Part shown: piece after piece, positions 1 to 8,666 of the stretch
Layout of the letters: each line of letters opens with the position of its first letter
Numbering within the stretch: the first letter of the stretch is position 1
The notes under the pieces: generated by a model
Seen by the model: only the letters and a program-made list of their open reading frames with translations
The model's database searches: none
Told to the model about the DNA's origin: nothing
NCBI GenBank assembly: GCA_002049455.2
Contig: KV919057.1
Location: forward strand, 1 to 64,000
DNA length: 64,000 nt
Direction: 5' to 3'
Origin: Porphyra umbilicalis
Taxonomy: Eukaryota > Rhodophyta > Bangiophyceae > Bangiales > Bangiaceae
Made by a program: the position numbers and the translations under genes

Positions 1-63
1 CGCCACTGAGCGCCCGAATGCCGGTGTTTGATCGTCCCAGAGACGGCCCCCCTGTACTCTCGG

Positions 64-200
64 ATGCCTCAATGTCCTCATTGTCCCCATTGTCCTCCTT
101 GTCCTCCTTGTCCGTTTTCTTCAATTTCCTCTTTGTCCTCATTGTCTGTTTCCTCATTGTCCACATTGTCCTGGTGTTCCTCATCGTCCTCATTGTCCCC
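64..200 (+). repeat. Degenerate C/T-rich tandem repeat
   Basis: Imperfect 6-12 bp units built from TCCTCATTG, TCCCCATTG and TCCTCCTTG variants run head to tail, followed by a C-rich stretch. No coding signal was seen. It lies about 1 kb upstream of the Fanzor gene and shows no matching copy elsewhere in the window. Confidence 0.6.
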
Positions 201-1176
201 GCCCCCCCCCCCCTCACCAGGTATGGTGGGGGGTCTCTAGTGCAGCGGCGCCGCCGAGGCGACCGACACCAGCCGTGATGGTCCAAATTCCCACCCCACA
301 CGACCGACCACCCCCACCGCCACGACGACTCGTGCGACCGGGTTTCATCCATGTCGGCGCGTTCAACACCAGGAAGGAGGGGGTGTTTCGGCAAGGTGGT
401 CGCACGCCCCGGTGGGATGGGCGTGGGGTCGTCGCAGCGCTGTGGCTGGGCCCATCTGTCGGACCCGTGGGACCTGTATGGCGGGCATGTGCTCTATGCG
501 GCGACGCCGCCGCACCGCAGCGGTCGGCAAGACGTCGTCCAGGCGTCTCCATGATGGCCAACGGTGGCGTTCAACGCGCCACACCCCTTCTGTCCGTGAC
601 ACGCCCGCGCGTATGACGTCACAATTTTCCACACACCACCCCCGCGGAGGGGGGGGGGGGGGGGGTGGGAGGGGGGACTCGTGGTGCCCGTTCGTCCGTA
701 CATTGTCTGCTCTCGCCGTCGGGTGCCGACCCACCGGGTGCCGACCCGCCGGCCCACCGCCCAGCTTCTCCCACGGCCGCAGGTGCCCGCATGGCGGCCT
801 GTGGGTACACCCACCTGCACGAGCCGGCGGCGGCGTGGCGCGTGGAGCCGAGAAAGGAGGAGAGCGCGGCGGGAGTGCCTGCACGCGAGGGTGTGTTTGT
901 GTCGTGCGCTCGGCCGGCCCGCAACCAGCTCCTAGACCGTCTCGCAGGGTGGTCTGGTCCCGCCCGTGTCGTGTGGCGGTCCGCGGCAAGCCAGCCACCG
1001 CTACCCGTGCCGTTTCCTATCAAAGGTGTGATTGGTGCTGGCGCCGTGCACAACCATGCGCCCACAGGCCTGGCCGCCGTGCCGCCCCGCGCCGACACCC
1101 CTAGCGGGCGGCAAGGGCGCGCCACCGCCTTGAGGACGTCAAGCCCCCCCCCGCCCGTGTGCGCTCGTCCCCCGCC
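201..1176. other. Non-coding GC-rich region upstream of the Fanzor gene
   Basis: No convincing gene is visible: open frames on both strands are arginine/proline-rich shadows of high GC. The stretch holds a G homopolymer of about 17 bases at 649-665 and a CRE-type palindrome at 614-621. It presumably contains the promoter and 5' leader of the gene that starts at 1177, and perhaps the left end of the Fanzor-carrying element, but no terminal repeat could be matched to the downstream side. Confidence 0.4.
614..621. promoter_or_regulatory. CRE-like palindrome TGACGTCA
   Basis: A perfect 8-bp palindrome TGACGTCA, the classical bZIP (CREB/ATF, TGA factor) site, lies 556 bp upstream of the proposed Fanzor start. 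An 8-mer can occur by chance in DNA of this size, so a regulatory role is only a possibility. Confidence 0.2.
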
Positions 1177-4100
1177 ATGGACGACCAGTCGTCGACCGAC
1201 GAGGAGGAGGCGCCCGGTACGTCGACAGCGCTTCGGGCGCGTCGCAGCGGCCACTGTCCCACGACGCGGCGCCCCACGACGACGACCAGTTTGGCTACAG
1301 CGCCGCCCTGCGAGGCGACGGCGAGCGGCAACGACAATGGGGACAATGGCGGGGGTGTGGCTGGGCCTGTGGGCGCAGACCTCGACGACGACGACGAGGT
1401 CACGCGCCTCGGTACGGCCGGCGAGGACGCGGCAATCAAGGCGGGTGGCCACCTCGACAGAGCGCGGCAGAGTGCGGCGTCTGCCGTGCGGTCGGCGACG
1501 GTGGAGGTTGCCGCCGCCGTCGCCGCGTGTGAGGCGGCCGGTGATGCGGGGCCGGTGGCGAGCTTGCGTGCCGCGGGTGCCCTCCTGTCCAAGCTCCTCG
1601 CATCAAAGCCGGTGCACGCGTGGGGCACTGGGTCGCCCGCGTCGGCGGCGATGGGCGACGCCACGTCGGCCTCTACTGCCGTGCTGCAAGCCGTCGCCGC
1701 GGTGACGGTGCCGCCGCCCCGGCCACCCGCACCAGACGACGGTGACGAGGGCGCCGCGGCACCCCCCGCCAATGCCGACACAAGAGCCGACGCCTCCGCC
1801 CGGGTGGCGTGCAGGCGCCTCTGCGCGCGAGCGCGTCACGCGGCGGGCAGCGTCTTGTCGGCGGTCGAGGGCCTGATCCCCATGGTGCAGCTCGACGCGG
1901 GGGACCACGCAGGCGACGACGATGGCTACGGCAATGGTGGCGACGCTGGCGCCACGGCGCGCGGCGGCGGCGGCACGCGTGGCCTCCAGCGTCGATGCGG
2001 CGGCTGCGGGGCGACGGGGCACAATGTGAAAATGTGTCCGCTCGACGCTGCCACCAAGGCGGCGCATGCGGCGCGTGGCGAGGCGGCCAAGGCGGCCGAG
2101 GGCGCCAAGGCCGGTAGCGGAAACAACAAGTGCAGTGCGTGCCACGCGCGTGGCCACACCCGGGCCAGCGCTGTGTGTCCGCTGCGAGCCGTCGCCCACG
2201 GCTGGTCGGGCCACAATGCAGACCGCGAGCGCGACTTGGGGTGCGTCGACCAGCACCGCATGACGGGGGAGGTGACGACGACCGTTTCCGTGTCGGTCGA
2301 CCGGTTTTTTGGTGTCCGACGACGACTGGCGCCAGGGCGGCCGGCAAACTCTTTGCCCCCGACGGGGCGCCCGCCTACGACGTCGAGCCGTCGCGCGCCG
2401 ACGGGGACCGCCGCCGCTGTCGCAAACGCTGCCGCGGGGGCGGCCGCGCTGACCGAGTTGGCCACGGCACAGACAAAGCATCTGCGGCTCGTGTCCATTG
2501 TCATGGACGGCACGATGCGGTACCTGCTCGAGCGCGTCGATGGTGGTGGCGGAAGGCAGGGTGCGGGCGGGGGCGGCGGCGGTGGTGGGGATGGCGGCGG
2601 TGGCGGCGGCCACCGCCGGCGCACGCTCGACGAGTTTATCGCGGCCATGCCGGCGTCGCTGACAAGCAACCACGGGCTTGCGTGGAAGCAGGTCGCTTCG
2701 ACCGTCTCTTGTCGCGGCGTCCACGCGTTTGGCGGCGCCCCCCGGAGGGCGTGCGTCGATTGCTCGGGTAGAGGCGCACACGTCAAGCCCCGCGGGGACA
2801 TCAAGGCCGCCGCCCAGGGTGATGGCGACTACTCTGCCTTTGTGGCGGCGTCGGCCGCGGTGGCAGACGCGGTGACCGAGCCAAGCCAATTGCCGTGCAG
2901 CACGCTGCTGCCGAGTCCGGGCGACACGTCTGGTTGGGCCACCGTGGCGACGGCTTTTGAAAACCACTATGTGACGCACGTCACGTCGGCGGTTAAGGCC
3001 ATTGCCGAGTGCATCGTTCACGACGTCTACCCGCAGGCCCCTGGCGGTCTCAACGGACAGCGCCGCGCGGCACTGACTGCGGCCCTCGTTGCCGGCCTGC
3101 AAGCCGCCGACGGCACGCGCCCGCCGTCGTTCAAGTGGCCGGCGGGCAAAGTGTCTGCGGCGGATGGGGCTGCCATGGCGGCCGGGGCCACGCTGGCGTA
3201 CGACACTGTGCTAGTCTACGCCGGTGGTGATGGTCGGCGGCGCTGTCTCCTCCAGCTCGACACGTCGGCCCTGCGACAGCGGCCGCTGCACATCTACCCG
3301 CTCCTCTCCTATGCCCAGCTGTTGTGCATCCGTGCCGGCATCGAGGCGACCGACACGTCACCCGGCCGAGCCGCCACGTGCACCGCGTACGCGCGCGTCG
3401 GCGGCGCGCTGCTCCGCCGGCGCCTGGCGTCCGCCGGGGTGTCGCTGCCAGCGCCGACAACCGACGGGCTGTTCATTCAAACGCTGCTCCGCCGCGCGCG
3501 CATTGTCGGCGCCAAGACGGTGGTCGGGCCCTCCATCGTGTCGGACGGTGTCGGCGTGTTCTTTACGATACGGCACCCTGCCACCGCCGCGTCGACGGCG
3601 GCCGCTCGGCGGGCGCGTCGTAAGGCTGCAAGTACCAGTCGTGGGGGGGGGGGGGGGGGCACCGAGACGGCGAGCGTGCGGACGCAGCTGGACCGCATGG
3701 CGTTTTCGCCCGACGTCGTCAAGGAGCTGGCGTTTGTTGGGTGGGACCCGGGCGTCGCGTCGATTGTCGCTGCCTACTGCCCCGGGGCGGTGCCGTTTGT
3801 TCAGTCACCTGCGCCGCACCTGTACGCGTATCGGGCGTACCGGGCGCTTCGGATTGCGGGCGACGCGCTCGCGCGGGCGGCCATGGCCGCGACCGCCGCC
3901 GCCGAGTGCCTCGTGCGGCGGGGTGGTCGGGTTTTGCCGACCGTCGACGCGCTACACGCCAAGTTGGCTGACGTTGCGCGCGCGGCCAAGGCCACCGCGG
4001 CGGGCCTTCCCGTCGGCGGCGGTGACGCGGTGAGGCAGACGACCAAAAAGCGCGGCCGTGGAGCGCTCGGTGCGTCGACCGGGGCGGCGGGATCTCCCCC

Positions 4101-4266
4101 AAAGCGGACTCGTACACATCTGGTGGGCCCGCCGGCGGCCACGCCCGCGGCACAAGCGTCTTTGCCGCCTTTGGAGCACGCACCGACGGTGCCGACAGAC
4201 GCGGTGGACCCCCCCCCCCCAAGCGCCGGCGGTACAAGCAGCCGGCCTTTGGCGACGAGTGGCTGA
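1177..4266 (+). CDS. Fanzor nuclease, N-terminal part with zinc knuckles and RuvC-I
   Basis: Fanzors are eukaryotic TnpB relatives, RNA-guided DNA nucleases carried by transposons and viruses. Residues are counted from the ATG at 1177. After an acidic start and an alanine-rich stretch come two CCHC-like knuckles at about 275-330 (CGGCGATGHNVKMC, then a C-x2-C-x4-H-x6-C), not usual for the family. From about 590 the protein looks like a Fanzor N-terminal domain, with FENHYVTHV and later SIVSDGVGVFF just ahead of RuvC-I. RuvC-I is GWDPGVASIV; the catalytic Asp codon is at 3745-3747 (residue 857). The frame then runs into a proline/serine tail and stops at 4264-4266, because it leaves the true frame in the C run at 4209-4220. 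The remaining RuvC parts follow in the next frame. A 17-G run at 3643-3659 encodes poly-Gly. Family assignment is by motif recognition only. Confidence 0.8.
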   Translation: MDDQSSTDEEEAPGTSTALRARRSGHCPTTRRPTTTTSLATAPPCEATASGNDNGDNGGGVAGPVGADLDDDDEVTRLGTAGEDAAIKAGGHLDRARQSAASAVRSATVEVAAAVAACEAAGDAGPVASLRAAGALLSKLLASKPVHAWGTGSPASAAMGDATSASTAVLQAVAAVTVPPPRPPAPDDGDEGAAAPPANADTRADASARVACRRLCARARHAAGSVLSAVEGLIPMVQLDAGDHAGDDDGYGNGGDAGATARGGGGTRGLQRRCGGCGATGHNVKMCPLDAATKAAHAARGEAAKAAEGAKAGSGNNKCSACHARGHTRASAVCPLRAVAHGWSGHNADRERDLGCVDQHRMTGEVTTTVSVSVDRFFGVRRRLAPGRPANSLPPTGRPPTTSSRRAPTGTAAAVANAAAGAAALTELATAQTKHLRLVSIVMDGTMRYLLERVDGGGGRQGAGGGGGGGGDGGGGGGHRRRTLDEFIAAMPASLTSNHGLAWKQVASTVSCRGVHAFGGAPRRACVDCSGRGAHVKPRGDIKAAAQGDGDYSAFVAASAAVADAVTEPSQLPCSTLLPSPGDTSGWATVATAFENHYVTHVTSAVKAIAECIVHDVYPQAPGGLNGQRRAALTAALVAGLQAADGTRPPSFKWPAGKVSAADGAAMAAGATLAYDTVLVYAGGDGRRRCLLQLDTSALRQRPLHIYPLLSYAQLLCIRAGIEATDTSPGRAATCTAYARVGGALLRRRLASAGVSLPAPTTDGLFIQTLLRRARIVGAKTVVGPSIVSDGVGVFFTIRHPATAASTAAARRARRKAASTSRGGGGGGTETASVRTQLDRMAFSPDVVKELAFVGWDPGVASIVAAYCPGAVPFVQSPAPHLYAYRAYRALRIAGDALARAAMAATAAAECLVRRGGRVLPTVDALHAKLADVARAAKATAAGLPVGGGDAVRQTTKKRGRGALGASTGAAGSPPKRTRTHLVGPPAATPAAQASLPPLEHAPTVPTDAVDPPPPSAGGTSSRPLATSG
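4209..4220 (+). other. C12 homopolymer where the Fanzor frame breaks
   Basis: Twelve consecutive C residues. Upstream coding is in the frame of 1177; downstream coding (GDEWLTPIQRQEVARKRG and onward) is in the frame one base back. One extra C would join both halves into a single protein. The break may be an under-called homopolymer, a real 1-bp deletion, or a slippery site for -1 frameshifting. No intron consensus at this point explains it. Confidence 0.75.
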
Positions 4267-4286
4267 CCCCGATACAACGGCAAGAG

Positions 4287-6131
4287 GTGGCCCGCAAGCG
4301 GGGGACGAGCGCCCCCGGCCGCCGCCGGGCCATCCTCACGCGCATGCGCGCCACCGCGCACGCAAAGATCAATGGCGGCAACGTCCGACCGTGGCACCTG
4401 TCCAACCACGTGTGTGTGTGGGTGGGCGAGGCGGCCCTGTTCAAAGAGGCTGCGCACGCGACGGCGGCTGTCAAGGCCAAGACAGAAGCGGCGGCGCACG
4501 CAGAGGCGGCATGGCGTGCAGTGTCGGTCGACAGTGGGGCACACGCCGCGTGCGTCGTGCAGCGCGCGGCGCAGGACAAGCGCCAGACGGCGGCGGCATG
4601 GCGCACGGCAGAGCGAGTGGCGGCTGCGGCGGCCGCTGCTGCACACGCTGCGCCCGCGCAGCTCGGCGCGCCCGGCACGTCCCTGCCGTCGGCCGACCGC
4701 TTGCGCGTGTTGTGTGCCGCACTCAAACGTGCGGCCGCCGCCGGGGGGCGCCGGCGCGTGCGCGTCCCGCCCACTGGTGCGACGCTGGTCGTCTCCAAAG
4801 GCGCGTACCGCGAGGCGACGGGCGCCGGTATGACGAGGCGCGCCGAGGCGGCGGCGGTGGCGGTGTGGGCGGCGGCACACCCAGGCGTGCCGCGCGAGTC
4901 ACTGACGGCCGGGTGCTCCCTCAAGGTCACGACATGGGGCGCGTGGGTGGTGGCGGCCACTGTGCGCATTGCGCGCACCTACACAGACACCTATCAGGCG
5001 GCGTACGGGGCGGCCGCGACGTACGGTCAACGCAAGGCGCGGCTACACGCCCTCATCCAGCGCAACCGTTACGCGGCGGTGCTGGCGCGCCGTTTGACGG
5101 GCGGTTTGCTCCGGCGCACGGTGGACGGTACCAAGGCGGTTTTGGCGATTGGGCGGTGTCGGCCGCGCGCCGGCAGCGTCGACCTTGTGCGGCGCATGGC
5201 CAAACACGTGCACCTCGTGTACGTGGACGAGCACAATACGAGCCTAACGTGTGCAGAGTGCGGCCACGGCTTGTGCAACACGTACGTGTCGCCCGACTCG
5301 CCGGTCGACCTGACGCCCCTCAAGGCGGCAAGCAGCTACGCGCATCGCGCGTCGGCGTCGGCGGCCAAGCGCGCCTCGCCCCTCCGCGGCAGCCGGCGCG
5401 CGCGACGGGGTGTGACGACCGGCAGTCGGTCGGGTCCACGCGACGGTGCGGCTGCCCAGCGCGCCAAGGAGCACGCAGAGGCGGTGCGGACAAAGGTGCT
5501 GCAGGCGATTGCGGCTCACGGCAAGTGGGCGTTTGGGACCGACCCGCTGGCGCTGTGGGGGGTCAAGCTGTGCACCAACGTCGCGTGTCCCGCGACGTAC
5601 GTCGGGCGAGACACCGACGCGGCGCGCAACATGTCCAAGATTGCCATCAAGAGCATGCAGGGTCGAATCATCTACCCCCACATTCGGGGGTACACCGTGT
5701 CACGCGCACCACCCCAGGAAGACCCAGTCCAGGCAACGCGGCACGCGGCTGCGATCGAGGCGGGTACCTACGAGGCCGGCTACGGGTGGACGCGCTGTTC
5801 ACCCACGTCGTGGGAGAGTTGGCGCCGACCTGTCGTCGCCGACGCGCCGGTCGCGGAGGCGGGGACGACCCCGGCGGTCGCGGAGGCCGGGACGGCCCCC
5901 ACGGCCGTGCCAGTGGCGGCGCCAACGGTGCGGGTAAAAGCGCTGGGTGTGGTGGCAGACAGGGCGCACGACGCAGCTGCTGCGTCGGCAAGCGGTGACC
6001 TGGCGACGAGTAACGTCGGCCAGATGGCTGCTGCCAGCCCCGCGCCAGCCGTGGGACGCAGCCAGTCGTCTTCGAGCCGCCTCGAGCGGGTAGTCGTAGA
6101 CTGTTCACCAGGTTCAACTCGTGGGGTGTGA
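4287..6131 (+). CDS. Fanzor nuclease, C-terminal part with RuvC-II, zinc ribbon and RuvC-III
   Basis: The frame is open from the C run at 4209-4220; 4287 (GTG) is only its first possible initiator, so translation almost certainly enters from the upstream half. The region VVSKGAYREATGAGMTRR resembles the conserved Fanzor segment before RuvC-II. VYVDEHNTS (Glu codon 5229-5231) fits the relocated catalytic glutamate reported for Fanzors; the canonical position about 26 residues earlier holds Gly (VLAIG). A zinc ribbon follows, with CAEC at 5250-5261 and a second Cys pair at 5571 and 5586 (CTNVAC), separated by a long basic insert. RuvC-III is GRDTDAARN, catalytic Asp 5610-5612. The tail contains the repeat VAEAGTTPAVAEAGTAP. 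Joined, the protein would be about 1,650 residues, longer than most Fanzors, with all three catalytic acids present. Confidence 0.82.
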   Translation: MARKRGTSAPGRRRAILTRMRATAHAKINGGNVRPWHLSNHVCVWVGEAALFKEAAHATAAVKAKTEAAAHAEAAWRAVSVDSGAHAACVVQRAAQDKRQTAAAWRTAERVAAAAAAAAHAAPAQLGAPGTSLPSADRLRVLCAALKRAAAAGGRRRVRVPPTGATLVVSKGAYREATGAGMTRRAEAAAVAVWAAAHPGVPRESLTAGCSLKVTTWGAWVVAATVRIARTYTDTYQAAYGAAATYGQRKARLHALIQRNRYAAVLARRLTGGLLRRTVDGTKAVLAIGRCRPRAGSVDLVRRMAKHVHLVYVDEHNTSLTCAECGHGLCNTYVSPDSPVDLTPLKAASSYAHRASASAAKRASPLRGSRRARRGVTTGSRSGPRDGAAAQRAKEHAEAVRTKVLQAIAAHGKWAFGTDPLALWGVKLCTNVACPATYVGRDTDAARNMSKIAIKSMQGRIIYPHIRGYTVSRAPPQEDPVQATRHAAAIEAGTYEAGYGWTRCSPTSWESWRRPVVADAPVAEAGTTPAVAEAGTAPTAVPVAAPTVRVKALGVVADRAHDAAAASASGDLATSNVGQMAAASPAPAVGRSQSSSSRLERVVVDCSPGSTRGV

Positions 6132-6421
6132 ATAGGGAGCTTCGCTCCTCACCTCTTCCAGAGGTGACTACTGGTCCCGATATGGTCAGTGATAAATCCG
6201 GTGCTGTGAAGAATCAGGCGGATCGGATGTTCCTGATCGATACGAATGCGGATGTGGGCACCAACGGGTGGGATGTGCTGCGCTTCGTGCTCCGTTTTTT
6301 CTGTCTCAATCTCAACTTCACGCCGAGTGGGATTTTTCAAATTCCTAACTCCTCGAAGTGGAGCTTTTTTAATCCCGTAGGTCAAGCCAGGATTTAATAC
6401 TCCGTACGACGCGCGAAAGTT
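6132..6421. other. 3' flank of Fanzor with two hairpins (possible guide-RNA scaffold)
   Basis: Directly after the stop codon lie two compact inverted repeats: GGAGC/GCTCC at 6136-6148 with a 3-nt loop and CACCTCT/AGAGGTG at 6150-6166 with a 3-nt loop. Known Fanzor and TnpB loci encode their guide (omega) RNA overlapping the 3' end of the nuclease ORF and the adjacent transposon end, so this is where one would look. The remaining bases to 6421 hold no gene; base composition falls after about 6180. Confidence 0.3.
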
Positions 6422-6439
6422 TAGTGTCTATTCTACCGA
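6422..6439 (+). repeat. 18-bp inverted repeat, left copy
   Basis: TAGTGTCTATTCTACCGA here matches exactly, in inverted orientation, 15265-15282. Both copies adjoin quasi-palindromic modules containing GCATCATTTGA. Either they bound an 8.86-kb composite, or two copies of one small element lie head to head. No target duplication was recognised. Confidence 0.6.
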
Positions 6440-6556
6440 GTGCATCATTTGACGCCCTGGGCCTCATTTGATTCACTTTTTTGGCACACATTTTTTCGTG
6501 CTTCCCGGCCTCGCACGCTCCCTTTGACAATAGATTCTCAAGTCTATCCCATTCTA

Positions 6557-7945
6557 TTGCTGATCCCCGAATTTTGTCCTGGGGGACTGAGACAGAGACT
6601 GACTGTGAATAAGAGCACTCTATTGGTCTAAAACACCAGTAAGAAGGCAATGAAGCCAATAGAAAGCCCGCATTCGGTGCCAGGAGCTTGCATCCAGCAG
6701 AACTCACTGTTTGTTGCCGCTTGATCCGATTTTTTTGGCACGGAGCAAGCTGCCCACGCGCGATCTTGAGATTTTCTACTGTTTCCTTGCCAGAAGTGCA
6801 GAAAAAAGGAGGAGCTGCTGTCGATTTCCAGGCTGGATGGGCACTTGTAAGTAGGGTTGTGCAACACGCCCGGGGCGTGCTAAATTGCACGCCTGAGGCG
6901 TGCAATTTCACTTGTTTTGGGCGTGTCACGCCCTGCACGCCCAGAATTTTAGGGGCGTGATTGGGGCGTGCTTGGCAAAAAAGTACATCATTTCAAATGC
7001 GCTCTTGGGGCGCCAGTCCACCAATTATTTTCGGTGCAATTCCGTGCCACCTTCGTTACTTTTTCGGGGCGCGGTGTCTTAATGCTCCGTCGAGCGTCCA
7101 CAAACAAGGTGGTCGACGCTATGCGGCGAGGGGACCATTTTTCCGTCGTGCGCCCACCAACAAGGTGATCGACGCCATGATGCGCGGGCGCCATCTGTGC
7201 GGGATGGGCACAGCAACGGCCACCTGCTGTCATCAGCCAGGAAGGATGCAGAGGGGCTCCTCGACACGGGCGTCAATGAGGACGTTGAACGCGACGCATC
7301 GCGCGCCAGCCACGACCAGGCCGACGGCAGGGATGGAGGAGGCGCCGGCGGCGAGCTACCCGCCTCCTGAACGAGGAGGTCGCCCGATGCGCCTCGGCTG
7401 GCGCCGGCGTCCCTGGACAGGACGTTGGTCGTTCCGGCGACGAGGACGCCCTCGCGGTCATGACCGAAAATGATATGATGACCATCTGCTCTGGCTTTGT
7501 GCGCGGTGAGATGGGTGGAACTACGGGCGGTGGGGCAGCCGGTGGAGGCCAGGCGAGCCGACGTCCCGTGATGCTGCAGTGCATCTTGGACTCAGAGTGG
7601 CAGAGGCCAAGAGAGTGTATCGCGTGTTTTCTGGCATTTTTGTGGTCCTTTGAAGCATCCAAATTGCAAGAATGTTGGGTACTTTGAATCGCATATCAAG
7701 TAAGTGTCAAAACATTGGGGCTACATTAAGGGCGTGAAGAGGGGCGTGCCAATGTTGGGGGGGTGCAGAAGGGCGTGATTAGGCGTGCATCGCCCACCCC
7801 GCCACCCAAAAAGGGGCGTGATGCACAACCCTACTTGTAAGCAATCAGGAGCACCAAGTCAGTCCCAGGGGCGCATCTGATTGGTGGAGAGAGTCGGTCC
7901 GCAAGTCAGTCCCTGTCCACCAGGACAAAATTCGGGGATCAGCAA
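6557..7945. mobile_element. TA-flanked non-autonomous inverted-repeat element
   Basis: Both ends begin TTGCTGATCCCCGAATTTTG (inverted at the right end, 7921-7945) and match perfectly over 25 bp, continuing imperfectly inward. TA dinucleotides flank it at 6555-6556 and 7946-7947, the Tc1/mariner target duplication. It interrupts the left terminal repeat of the transposase-carrying element. It has no transposase frame and is itself split by a hAT-type insertion at 6852-7833; without that it would be about 400 bp. Confidence 0.85.
6852..7833. mobile_element. Non-autonomous hAT-type element
   Basis: The ends are TAGGGTTGTGCA with a single mismatch between the two termini, and the flanks carry a perfect 8-bp duplication CTTGTAAG (6844-6851 and 7834-7841), the hAT hallmark. 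Both subterminal regions are packed with GGGCGTG/CACGCCC motifs in both orientations, typical of hAT subterminal repeats, including a perfect 12-bp-arm palindrome at 6882-6908. The GC-rich interior (7080-7500) contains an imperfect direct repeat around AACAAGGTG(G/A)TCGACGC, but no transposase. Confidence 0.9.
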
Positions 7946-8666
7946 TATTAGACCCCTCAGAACAGTTTTTTTTTTTGTCTCGCTATAGCTCGGCCGCATC
8001 AACAGCTTTTTGCAAGCGAATTTCTCGTGCACAATAGAGACCCACTCGACATCCTTGTTGCAAAAATTGGGAAGCATAGGCATTCGAGAAGCGCCTCATC
8101 CTCGTGCCTGAACACAGCACAAAACTGTCTCTGGGGGCTTTTTGCCGTCCCTACCCGACAAGAAAATACACCAACCAGTAAATTGGCTTCCAGCCGATGT
8201 CCCCATATTCTGTCGAGTCATACTGGCCAGTGGTCGCGGTATTCCAGCTGACATGAAGGTCTGCAGAGGCCTGCCAAGTCGGTCGTAGCAAAGAAGCGCA
8301 AAAATCTTGCAACGATTGAAAATCATCCATCCGAACTGTGGGGCTACTTTGAAGATTTTTTGATCCGCCGAGTACGCGTTTTTGATCCGAGGTCGGCGAG
8401 CCTAAGCAATCAGGCGCTTCGCGCGCGCGCGCGCTTTTTTTTTGCCCCAGCCTTGCACACTGTGGGCTGCAGTGGCCGACTGAGCCCGTGCGCTGTGCCT
8501 CGCGTCACAGCCGCCCCCCACTGTGTCGTGACCTTCTGGTTCCTCGCGTGCCCCTCCGCCCCGCACCTTCTCCCAACGCCCTTCCCCTCCACGCCCCCCT
8601 GCGCCCCCGACCCCCCATCTGCTCGCGCCTGAGTGCTCTGGGTGTTGCCTTGCGCAGTGAGTCGCT

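Noticed and set aside
4058-5998. 646-residue plus-strand frame overlapping the Fanzor C-terminal half
   Set aside because: Arginine/glycine-rich shadow of the adjacent frame that carries the RuvC and zinc-ribbon motifs.
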